This document shows positions 34,180-42,062 of a stretch of DNA of 42,670 bases, one piece after another (within the stretch, counting starts at the first letter, position 1; the number at the start of each line of letters is the position of its first letter). Where the stretch lies: NCBI GenBank assembly GCA_029880245.1, contig JAOUOR010000008.1:1-42670 (forward strand), written 5' to 3'. Both the position numbers and the translations under genes were made by a program. The notes under the pieces were generated by a model. That model was not told where the DNA came from. It worked only from the letters and a program-made list of their open reading frames with translations, and did not search any database. This DNA is from Alphaproteobacteria bacterium. Its GTDB lineage: Bacteria > Pseudomonadota > Alphaproteobacteria > Micavibrionales > Micavibrionaceae.

Positions 34180-35769
34180 ATGTCACTTTCGTTTTTGGCA
34201 CCATCTAGAACAGTCTTACTTGTATCCGATGAAGCGCTTTTTATATACAGTACCGGCGCAAAAGGTGTTCGTTTAGTTGATACGGTTCCATGGTCAGCAG
34301 AAAACTTCGTTGATAACGTAGCACAGATTCTTTCAAAAGATTGCGGCGGCAAGCCTGTCTTGGTGCTGAACGATATGGTTGAACAACATTATCGTAAAGA
34401 GCGCATTCCAAAAGTCAGTGTTATGGACAAACAAAATGTCGTTAAGCGTAAGCTTATGGTTGCATTTCAGAGCTACCCTATTAGAGCGGCTTTACCTTTA
34501 AAAGAAAAGTCAAAAGATAAAAAGGGAAAGAAAGCAGGCAGCTCATTTATTTTTGCAGCTATTCCGGCAACCGATATCTTCGATAAAATTATTGCAGCTA
34601 CGCGTAAATCTTTGGCACCTATTGCTGGGTTTTGTCTTCTGCCGATCGAATCATCCGACATGGTTCAAAAGCTTTCGGAGAAATTGGCCTCGAAAGGGCA
34701 AAAAAAATCCAAATGGAAGGTATTTATTGGTCTCCACAAAGGGGGTGGCTTACGACAAGTTGTTACATGTAACGGAGATTTAGCATTAACGCGTATGACG
34801 CCCGTGACTGAAAATGAAGAAGATGTTTCTCAGTGGGCGAGTGATGTTTATCAGGAATTCACAGCTACGATGAGTTATCTTTCGCGTTTTGGGTTTAATG
34901 CTGCAGAAGGGCTGGATGTTGTATTTATATCGGAATCGGCCGCAGGCGAAAAGCTAGGCGAATTGATTGAAACTCCGTGTAATTACTATTCAGTTTCTTC
35001 ACAGGAAGCTGCTGATTTATTAAAGATGCCTTTGGGGTATCAGGAAGATCTTAAATACGCAGATGTTCTACATCTGGCATGGGCTGGTAGAAAAAACAAG
35101 TTTATTCTGCCTATGAAGGCCAAGGTCATAGACAAAGTTTCTCAGCCTAGACAAGTAGCAACACTTGTATCTTTTATTTTGGTTCTGGCATTGGGATATC
35201 AGGCTTATAATCTCATGGGAGTATTTGAAAGTCTTAGCCAAAATTGGGAAGAGATAGATTCTACGGAAAGCCAGAAATCAAATTTAACCTTGCAATATGA
35301 TAAGGAGGTTAAAAAAAAGCAGGATATGGGTTTTGATATCCAGCTTATACAAAGCTCATTGGCAATTTATGATGACCTTAATAATAGACAAATCAAAATA
35401 GATGAGTTGTTTAAAAAATTATCTGCCGGACTTGGTCGTGATTTGAGAATTGATGAAATCAAGGTTAAGAGAGGTGGAGGTACGGTTTCATCATTCATAC
35501 GCGGTGAAAAACCCGAAATTCCAATTTTTATTCTGACAATGCAGATGACATTTCCCAGCAGTACGGATGTAAAAAAGGGGAATATGGAAGTTCAGAAATT
35601 GAGAGAAAAACTCCAGACATTATTGAATGATCACACTGTTATGATTACAAAATTACTTGAAGATTATGAATATAGCGAAGAAATTGTGGTTGAGACAGGC
35701 AGCGCCGGAGTAAAAAATGTTAAGCAGGATTATGTTGCTGAAATTAGCATTGAGGGACCACGATTATGA
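34180..35769 (+). CDS. PilM-PilN fusion-like pilus alignment protein
   Basis: This 529-residue protein combines parts usually made separately. The N-terminal ~320 residues are cytosolic and resemble PilM/GspL actin-like domains (a VPWSAENFVDNVAQIL and WASDVYQEFTATMSYLSRFGFN pattern). A single membrane segment lies at about 326-346 (VATLVSFILVLALGYQAYNL). The remainder is periplasmic with a coiled coil followed by a ferredoxin-like PilN domain. The topology equals GspL. It overlaps the next gene (PilO-like) by 4 bp (ATGA). It should link the motor in the cytoplasm with PilO/PilP in the periplasm. Homology is inferred from topology and position more than from strong motifs. Confidence 0.7.
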   Translation: MSLSFLAPSRTVLLVSDEALFIYSTGAKGVRLVDTVPWSAENFVDNVAQILSKDCGGKPVLVLNDMVEQHYRKERIPKVSVMDKQNVVKRKLMVAFQSYPIRAALPLKEKSKDKKGKKAGSSFIFAAIPATDIFDKIIAATRKSLAPIAGFCLLPIESSDMVQKLSEKLASKGQKKSKWKVFIGLHKGGGLRQVVTCNGDLALTRMTPVTENEEDVSQWASDVYQEFTATMSYLSRFGFNAAEGLDVVFISESAAGEKLGELIETPCNYYSVSSQEAADLLKMPLGYQEDLKYADVLHLAWAGRKNKFILPMKAKVIDKVSQPRQVATLVSFILVLALGYQAYNLMGVFESLSQNWEEIDSTESQKSNLTLQYDKEVKKKQDMGFDIQLIQSSLAIYDDLNNRQIKIDELFKKLSAGLGRDLRIDEIKVKRGGGTVSSFIRGEKPEIPIFILTMQMTFPSSTDVKKGNMEVQKLREKLQTLLNDHTVMITKLLEDYEYSEEIVVETGSAGVKNVKQDYVAEISIEGPRL

Positions 35770-36413
35770 TTAATGTCATTGGTATAAGGCGAATATTTCT
35801 TTTAGGTATTTTGATTGTCCTTAATGCCAGCATTGGTGCGCTTGTATATCTGTATCTTGTGCCTATGCAAGACGATACAGATAGATCTGTGAGACGTCTG
35901 AGATCGGATGTCCGGAATTTAAAATACGACATTGATCAAATAAAGATTGAGTTCGAACAACTGGACGAACAACAAAACAGATTTGATGCGTTGAAGGAAA
36001 CCGGCTTTTTTGATGTTCAAGATCGCAGTACGGCAAAGGAAATTTTTAATGAAATACAAAATCAATCCCAGGTAATATCCGCAGTCGTGAGTGTTAAATC
36101 GGGTACAGTGGAAGAGAATAAGGAAGCACAAAAAGCCAATCATAAAATTCTCTACAGCCCTATAGAAATAGAAATTGAAGCCTTTGATGACTCAGATATT
36201 TATAGATATATAGATTTAGCTCAGAAAAATCTTCCCGGACATTTATCAGTAGATTACATAGAAATTTCAAGAACTCGCGATATTAGTCCTACAGTTTTGA
36301 GGGCTATTGCGGCAGGGGCTAGTCCGGTGCTTATAAAATCATTAATAAAATTGTCATGGAGAACAATTATTCCGGAATCTCAAGTCATAACGCCAGAAAG
36401 CAGGAATAGGTAA
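35766..36413 (+). CDS. pilO: PilO-like inner-membrane alignment protein
   Basis: This 215-residue bitopic protein has one N-terminal membrane helix (residues 9-30), a coiled-coil region (about 38-75, rich in RRLRSDVRNLKYDIDQIK) and a C-terminal periplasmic alpha/beta domain. This is the layout of PilO/GspM, which pairs with PilN in the alignment complex. The 4-bp overlap with the PilM-PilN fusion and the following PilP-like gene support the assignment. The sequence itself is divergent. Confidence 0.65.
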   Translation: MINVIGIRRIFLLGILIVLNASIGALVYLYLVPMQDDTDRSVRRLRSDVRNLKYDIDQIKIEFEQLDEQQNRFDALKETGFFDVQDRSTAKEIFNEIQNQSQVISAVVSVKSGTVEENKEAQKANHKILYSPIEIEIEAFDDSDIYRYIDLAQKNLPGHLSVDYIEISRTRDISPTVLRAIAAGASPVLIKSLIKLSWRTIIPESQVITPESRNR

Positions 36414-36417
36414 AGAT

Positions 36418-36975
36418 ATGTATATTAGAAAATATCTATATATAATTCTTTTATCATGTGTCTCTAGTCTCATTGGGGTTACGGGATATATTGGTTTTAC
36501 TCATGCTCAGGAAAATACAGCTAATACTCAAAGTGATTCCTCAGCTGGTCAGGCCGATCCAACGCCCAAGGTTGTACGTGTTTTAAAAAACCAGAATAAT
36601 GCTTCATATCCCTCATTATTTTTTACGTATTGGCAGCACGAAGCTATTAGAGACGTAAAAAAATCAAGAGGCTTTGTAAGGCCGCCGACCGAGGAAGAAC
36701 TTAATAATGAGGATGAGTTTATTCCGGATCGCGGTGTTCGAGAGATCGTACTTGGAGGGATCCTTTATAAGGATAAAGATAATTGGGTTATTTATTTAAA
36801 TAATGAGCGCGTCAAACCGGATTCCGTACCAAGACAGATCCTCGATTTAAAAGTTTTTGAACAACATATCGAGATTAAATGGCTGGATGAGTATACAAAT
36901 ACAATCTACCCTGTGCGACTAAAGCCACATCAAAGATTTAATATGGATAATCGTATATTCTTATCTGGTGAGTGA
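36418..36975 (+). CDS. PilP/GspC-like periplasmic pilus protein
   Basis: This 185-residue protein has an N-terminal signal anchor (about residues 7-30, ending near THAQE), a polar linker with a proline-rich patch, and a C-terminal beta domain (about 105-180). The domain has VREIVLGGILYKDKDNWVIYLNNERVKPD, the small HR-like barrel seen in PilP and GspC. Those proteins bind the secretin periplasmic domains. It lies 4 bp downstream of the PilO-like gene. There is no lipobox, whereas many PilP proteins are lipoproteins. Confidence 0.6.
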   Translation: MYIRKYLYIILLSCVSSLIGVTGYIGFTHAQENTANTQSDSSAGQADPTPKVVRVLKNQNNASYPSLFFTYWQHEAIRDVKKSRGFVRPPTEEELNNEDEFIPDRGVREIVLGGILYKDKDNWVIYLNNERVKPDSVPRQILDLKVFEQHIEIKWLDEYTNTIYPVRLKPHQRFNMDNRIFLSGE

Positions 36976-37001
36976 GTAAGTAATAAATAGGGTTTCTTCT
37001 T

Positions 37002-37733
37002 ATGAATAAAATCGCACTATCGATTAAAGATGTCTCTGTTACATATACAGATAAGCCTGTAATTGATGATATTAACTTAGAGATCAAGCATGGTGAAACA
37101 TTTGGCCTGATAGGACTGAACGGAGCAGGAAAAACAACGCTTATCAAGTGTATTCTAGCGTTAAGAAATCAGAATAAAGGTGAGATTCTCATTAATGGAA
37201 AATCACGCGATAAAATGGACAGTAAATTCGATCTGGCCTATTTACCGGAGAAATTCGAACCGCCATGGTTTCTAACCGGAGCTGAATTTATAAAATTTTC
37301 ACTAAGCCTGTATAAAAGGAAAATTACAGATCAGGACATCATTGAGGCCGCTGAAGCCGTGGCTCTTGATAAGGCCGCTCTTAAAAGAAAGGTTAATACA
37401 TATTCCAAAGGTATGCGGCAAAAGCTGGGGTTAATAGCAACAATGCTGACAAACTGTGATGTGCTTATATTTGACGAGCCAATGAGCGGACTTGACCCAC
37501 AAGCTAGAGCTTTGGTGAAGAGAATGATGACCGATATTAAGCATAAGGATAAAACAATTTTCCTCAGCTCTCATATTTTGGCGGACATGGATGAGATATG
37601 TGATCGTATTGCTGTGCTCTATGACAGCCATATTTGCTATATCGGTCCACCAAAAAAATTAAAAGAAGAAACATTCACAGATAATCTGGAACATGCTTTT
37701 CTTGATTTCATTGAGAGACGGCAAGTCATGTGA
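37002..37733 (+). CDS. ABC transporter ATP-binding protein
   Basis: This 243-residue ABC ATPase has Walker A GLNGAGKTT (about residues 38-46), the signature YSKGMRQKLG, Walker B DVLIFDEPMSGLDP and the switch histidine in SSHILAD. The DEPMSGLDPQAR and D-loop pattern is of the DRA/CcmA type that pairs with ABC-2 permeases. No permease is adjacent. An ABC-2 permease without an ATPase lies at 1712-2509. Position inside the pilus locus recalls the PilG-PilH-PilI transporter of Myxococcus, where PilH is an ABC ATPase, but a functional link here is inference. Confidence 0.9.
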   Translation: MNKIALSIKDVSVTYTDKPVIDDINLEIKHGETFGLIGLNGAGKTTLIKCILALRNQNKGEILINGKSRDKMDSKFDLAYLPEKFEPPWFLTGAEFIKFSLSLYKRKITDQDIIEAAEAVALDKAALKRKVNTYSKGMRQKLGLIATMLTNCDVLIFDEPMSGLDPQARALVKRMMTDIKHKDKTIFLSSHILADMDEICDRIAVLYDSHICYIGPPKKLKEETFTDNLEHAFLDFIERRQVM

Positions 37734-37809
37734 TACAATGTCTATGTTCCCTGATTCTAAGGGAGTAACGCCTTAACGTTTTTAAGTTCATTTTACCTGA
37801 TTGGTCTCC

Positions 37810-38691
37810 ATGGTGTTTACATCAAAATATAAAAGCTTTTTTATCGGAACATGTGCTCTTGCCCTGATTTTTTTGTTTGTATCTGGCACAAAAGCGCAGG
37901 ATACGAATTCCGATGATTTTGATACTATGCCGGGGAGTGAAGGCAATACAATTTCGGGGCCAACAGCCTATGTTGATTCAGAGGAAAAAGAAACCAAGTA
38001 TTACGATGCGGAAATGGCAACCCCTGGCGGAGAGATGAGTAAACAGGGCCCTATAGGGGCTAACCCTGAGAGCAGACCCGCTGCCCCGTTTGTGGTGGTA
38101 AGAAAAGACTATAATGCCGACACACAATCTGCTCAGCTTGTTGCCGCGGATCGGGCTGTTGGATTGGGGCGCTATGATTCAGCCCTCAAAATATATGAAA
38201 TTATAGAAGAAAAAACACCCAATGATGGACGTGTTTTGATGGGTAAGGCCGTGTCCTTGCAAAAGCTGGGACGTTTTGACGAGGCGATGAAAACATATGA
38301 AAAGCTTGCAGAAATTGATTCGAAAAATCTGGATGTAAAGCAAAACATGCTTGGATTGCTAGCCACGCGATATCCATCAGTGGCTCTTCGTCGTCTTATG
38401 GAATTACATAATGAAAATTCCGATAATGTAGGAATAGTTGCACAACTGGCATTTGCTTTTGCACGCACCGGAGATTCTCGCTCGGCAATGGAATATTTGG
38501 GGATTGCATCGAGCATGGAGCCACATAATGCAAGCCATATTTATAATATGGCTGTCATATATGATCAGGCCGGAGAAACAGTAAATGCTGTAAAATTATA
38601 TGAACAAGCGCTTGAAACTGATACTTTATATGGTGGCGGGCGCTCAATTCCACGCGATGCTGTTTTCGAACGCTTGGCGCAAATAAGATAA
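37810..38691 (+). CDS. exported TPR-repeat protein in pilus locus
   Basis: This 293-residue protein has a signal peptide or anchor (core about residues 10-28, ending near TKAQD), then a low-complexity acidic/glycine/proline linker to about residue 95. At least four tetratricopeptide repeats follow to the end (for example GRYDSALKIYEIIEEKTPND, GRFDEAMKTYEKLAEIDSKN and AGETVNAVKLYEQALETDT). It may act as a PilF- or MshN-like assembly factor by location. The in-frame TTG at 37801 is a weaker start than ATG 37810. The prepilin peptidase gene follows after 15 bp. Confidence 0.75.
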   Translation: MVFTSKYKSFFIGTCALALIFLFVSGTKAQDTNSDDFDTMPGSEGNTISGPTAYVDSEEKETKYYDAEMATPGGEMSKQGPIGANPESRPAAPFVVVRKDYNADTQSAQLVAADRAVGLGRYDSALKIYEIIEEKTPNDGRVLMGKAVSLQKLGRFDEAMKTYEKLAEIDSKNLDVKQNMLGLLATRYPSVALRRLMELHNENSDNVGIVAQLAFAFARTGDSRSAMEYLGIASSMEPHNASHIYNMAVIYDQAGETVNAVKLYEQALETDTLYGGGRSIPRDAVFERLAQIR

Positions 38692-38706
38692 TATTTTGAA
38701 GCATTC

Positions 38707-39465
38707 ATGGAACTTATAGGGTTTATCATCTATGCCTGCTTAGGGCTTGTCTTCGGTAGTTTTTCAACAGCCCTGATTTATCGCGTACCACGCGGAAAAA
38801 ACTGGATTTCCGAAAGGTCAAAATGCTGTTCCTGTCAAGTTGAGCTTGGTTGCATTGATCTGGTTCCCGTTTTTTCATGGCTGTTGTCCGGTGGAAAATG
38901 CAGGCATTGTAAGACAAAAATTTCTGCTTCTTATCCTGTGAGAGAGATACTTCTCCTTTTCTTATCATTGGGAGTTTATTTTTCCTATGGATTAAGTATA
39001 GAAGGATTGCTAATAGCCATTAGCCTTCCTTTTCTCTTTTCCTTGTTTTTTATCGATCTCGAGCATAAGAGGCTACCGGATCCCCTAGTCGCCATACTAT
39101 TTACAATAGGGCTAGTCAGAGTTTTTTATCTGTTATCTTTAGGAGAAGACTCATTATCTCTTTTAGCGGCTGATTTTTTAGGTGGTGCTGTATTATATGC
39201 AGCTACTTTTTGGGTAACAGGTTTTGTAACCAGTGCCGTACTTAAAAAGAAGGCATTGGGTTTAGGAGATGTTAAGTTTGCGGCTAGTGCAGGAATTTGG
39301 CTGGGGATTACTAATTTAGCTTACTTTTTGGTATTATCAGGCTTAATGGGCGTAATTATTGGGTTGATATGGAAATATTTTGTAAAGGAAGTTCATTTTC
39401 CTTTCGGTCCGGCCCTTATTTTATCATTCTGTTTCATATTGTTAGGACAGGATAACTTTTTTTAA
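38707..39465 (+). CDS. pilD: prepilin leader peptidase / N-methyltransferase
   Basis: PilD cleaves the leader of type IV prepilins and methylates the new N-terminus. The 252-residue polytopic protein has the cytoplasmic zinc tetracysteine (C40xxC43 and C65xxC68) of bifunctional enzymes. The two catalytic aspartate motifs are present: FIDLEHKRLPD (about 115-125) and GLGDVKFAAS. No mobile pseudopilin genes are adjacent, so its substrates lie outside the window. A 128-bp intergenic region with a palindrome separates it from pilT. Confidence 0.92.
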   Translation: MELIGFIIYACLGLVFGSFSTALIYRVPRGKNWISERSKCCSCQVELGCIDLVPVFSWLLSGGKCRHCKTKISASYPVREILLLFLSLGVYFSYGLSIEGLLIAISLPFLFSLFFIDLEHKRLPDPLVAILFTIGLVRVFYLLSLGEDSLSLLAADFLGGAVLYAATFWVTGFVTSAVLKKKALGLGDVKFAASAGIWLGITNLAYFLVLSGLMGVIIGLIWKYFVKEVHFPFGPALILSFCFILLGQDNFF

Positions 39466-39538
39466 AAAATACAGAATATTTCCTTAAAAATTTACATTCC
39501 GTTTAGGAAATTAGCGTAAAACATAGGATGTAACTCTT

Positions 39539-39552
39539 TTCTTAGCTAAGAA
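39539..39552. promoter_or_regulatory. 14-bp perfect palindrome upstream of pilT
   Basis: TTCTTAGCTAAGAA is a perfect palindrome 41 bp before the pilT start, in the only sizeable gap between pilD and the retraction genes. It could be an operator controlling pilT-pilU. No regulator is known for it. Confidence 0.25.
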
Positions 39553-39593
39553 TCTGGGTATCTATCAAATAAAGGAATTACAGGAGAACTTTC

Positions 39594-40760
39594 TTGGATC
39601 TAACGCAACTTCTCGCCTTTACCTTGCAAAATAAAGCATCTGACTTGCATTTAAGTGCAGGCAGCCCGCCAATTATTCGTGCAAGCGGAAAGATGAAGCG
39701 TGTAAAGGCTGACTCTCTGGGAAGTGATGACATTCGTACAATGTTATACTCGGTTATGGCAGAGGACCAACGCTCGGAATTTGAAGAGAATATGGAGATA
39801 GACTTTGCCATAGCTCTTGGTGAAAAAGCGCGTTTTCGTGTCAATGCCTTTACCACAAGGCTTGGGACTGCTGCCGTATTTCGTACCATTCCTGGTGATA
39901 TTCCTACGATGGAGGAACTTGACCTGCCGCCGGTTTTAAGACGGTTTGCCGAGTTGGAAAAGGGAATTGTCCTTGTGACAGGACCAACCGGTTCCGGTAA
40001 GTCAACAACACTGGCCGCTATGATTAATCATATAAATATTCATCACTCCAAGCATGTGTTGACGATTGAAGATCCTGTTGAATTTTTTCATACATCCAAG
40101 AAATCCCTGATTAATCACCGTGAAGTTGGTCAGGACACTAAAAGTTTTGCCAGAGCACTAAAGAGTGCACTTCGTGAAGACCCTGATGTTATTCTGGTTG
40201 GGGAGATGCGGGATCACGAAACTATATCTCTTGCTCTTACAGCGGCTGAAACAGGTCACTTGGTCTTTGGAACACTACACTCGAACTCTGCTTCTAAAAC
40301 CATTGACCGTATTATTGATGTTTTTCCGACCGGGGATAAAGAAATGGTCAGAGCCATGCTTTCCAGTTCCATACAAGGAATTGTGTCTCAATCTCTTTTG
40401 CCAAAAGTCGGAGGGGGCCGTATTGGCGCTTTTGAAATTCTGGTAGGAACAAATGCCGTACGAAATCTGATTAGAGAAAACCAAGTGCCACAAATGTTCT
40501 CGATGATGCAAACAGGATCACGTTACGGCATGATCACCATGGAAGATGCTATTAAGAATTTGCTGGAAGGCGGGTTTATTGATAAAGACGAAGCCCGTAG
40601 AGCCTTGATGAAAAGCTCGGATGAAGGTGAATCCGAGCGTAATGAAGATTATGCTGCAACGGCGCTTGGCGGAGGACGTATCTCTGGTGAAAATATGTCT
40701 CCTCGTGATGAGAAGTCTCCTGACTTCAAAGGAGATGACGAGGGAGGATATTCATTTTGA
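39594..40760 (+). CDS. pilT: type IV pilus retraction ATPase PilT
   Basis: PilT depolymerises pili and powers twitching. The 388-residue protein has the N-terminal PAS-like domain with ASDLHLSAGSPPIIRASG, Walker A GPTGSGKST from about residue 130, an Asp-box LTIEDPVEF, Walker B DVILVGEMRD and a His-box GTLHSNSASKTIDRIID. The PilT-specific AVRNLIREN motif (AIRNLIRE in others) is present. The C-terminus carries an extra charged ~30-residue tail. The start is TTG with AGGAG 7 bases upstream. It overlaps pilU by 4 bp (TTGA). Confidence 0.95.
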   Translation: MDLTQLLAFTLQNKASDLHLSAGSPPIIRASGKMKRVKADSLGSDDIRTMLYSVMAEDQRSEFEENMEIDFAIALGEKARFRVNAFTTRLGTAAVFRTIPGDIPTMEELDLPPVLRRFAELEKGIVLVTGPTGSGKSTTLAAMINHINIHHSKHVLTIEDPVEFFHTSKKSLINHREVGQDTKSFARALKSALREDPDVILVGEMRDHETISLALTAAETGHLVFGTLHSNSASKTIDRIIDVFPTGDKEMVRAMLSSSIQGIVSQSLLPKVGGGRIGAFEILVGTNAVRNLIRENQVPQMFSMMQTGSRYGMITMEDAIKNLLEGGFIDKDEARRALMKSSDEGESERNEDYAATALGGGRISGENMSPRDEKSPDFKGDDEGGYSF

Positions 40761-41899
40761 CAACGCCACCTAGGATTTTTGAATACTTGAACAGTATGAA
40801 TGAATATCAGGCCAGCGACATGTATCTCACAGTTGGTTTTCCTCCCACACTGCGCGGAGATAGTGGATTAATTAACATCTCAGAATTTAGTTTAACACCA
40901 GAGGAAATTACGGAAATCCTAGGTTCTATGCTGACAAACCGACAGAAACGGGATTTCGAACAAAATCTAGAACTAAATACAGCACTGGATATGGGTGAGC
41001 ATGGTCGATTTCGCGTCAATGTCATGCAGCAGCGACAATTTCCGGCGCTTGTTATCCGCCGTATTACATCTGAAATACCAAGTTTCGAGGATTTAAAACT
41101 CCCAAAGATTTTGGAACAACTCTCAATGGAAAAGAGGGGTCTTATACTGGTAACTGGCATGACCGGATCTGGAAAATCTACGTCGTTAGCCTCTATGATT
41201 GATTTCCGTAACCGTAATAGCGAAGGTCATATTATTACTATTGAAGATCCTATTGAATTTTTTCACGATCATAAGGGCTGTGTGGTCACACAACGTGAAG
41301 TTGGCGTTGACACGGAAAGTTTTGCTACCGCTATGAAAAATTCACTACGCCAAAGACCGGATGTCATACTTGTCGGTGAAATAAGAGACCGCGAAGTTAT
41401 GGAGCAGGCTTTATCCATTGCAGAGACCGGTCATTTATGTCTGGCAACTATTCATACCAATAACTCTTATCAAGCAATTGAACGTATTGTGAATCTGTTT
41501 TCCGAGGAATTCCATAATCAGATCAGACTCAATTTATCTATGAACCTCAAGGCTATCATTTCACAAAGATTGTTACTCAATAAGGAAGGCGGTCTTTCTC
41601 CGGCTATAGAGATATTATTGAATCAAGGGTTTGTTCGGGACCTTATCCTGAAAGGTGAAATTGGAAAAATTCATGATGTAATGGAGCAAAATAATTCACT
41701 TGGGATGATGACTTTCGATCAGTCCTTATTACGGCTTTATGTTGAAAACCTGATTTCAGAAGATACAGCTGTGACTAACTCAGACAAACCGTCTGATATG
41801 AAAATTAAAATACAGCAGGCTAAGCTGGTTAAACAATCCCGTGAAAGTCACGGTGCACTTGATTCCGTTGATACCTCTCGTATTTCTTTTAGCGATTAA
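40757..41899 (+). CDS. pilU: PilU-type retraction ATPase
   Basis: PilU is a PilT-dependent second retraction motor. The 380-residue protein is PilT-like (ASDMYLTVGFPPTLRGD, Walker A GMTGSGKST, Asp-box ITIEDPIEF, His-box ATIHTNNSYQAIERIV). It has the PilU-type NLRINLSMNLKAIISQRLL-like region and GFVRDLILKGEI in place of AIRNLIRE. The TTG start overlaps the pilT stop, with GGGAGGA ahead of it, so translation is coupled. Having PilT and PilU together marks the locus as a retractile type IVa pilus rather than a secreton. Confidence 0.92.
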   Translation: MTTPPRIFEYLNSMNEYQASDMYLTVGFPPTLRGDSGLINISEFSLTPEEITEILGSMLTNRQKRDFEQNLELNTALDMGEHGRFRVNVMQQRQFPALVIRRITSEIPSFEDLKLPKILEQLSMEKRGLILVTGMTGSGKSTSLASMIDFRNRNSEGHIITIEDPIEFFHDHKGCVVTQREVGVDTESFATAMKNSLRQRPDVILVGEIRDREVMEQALSIAETGHLCLATIHTNNSYQAIERIVNLFSEEFHNQIRLNLSMNLKAIISQRLLLNKEGGLSPAIEILLNQGFVRDLILKGEIGKIHDVMEQNNSLGMMTFDQSLLRLYVENLISEDTAVTNSDKPSDMKIKIQQAKLVKQSRESHGALDSVDTSRISFSD

Positions 41900-42062
41900 T
41901 GAGTTATTCACAGCAAATAAAGAGCTAATTCCTGAAACCTGTCGATCTTTCCTTTCATACAGAGCAAAATAACTTTACGTTAGAATCTTGATGGGCATTC
42001 GCCTTGATTATTCTTCACTATCTTGTTGTCTCTGTCATGTCTCCTTAAGGATTTGGTGTATT

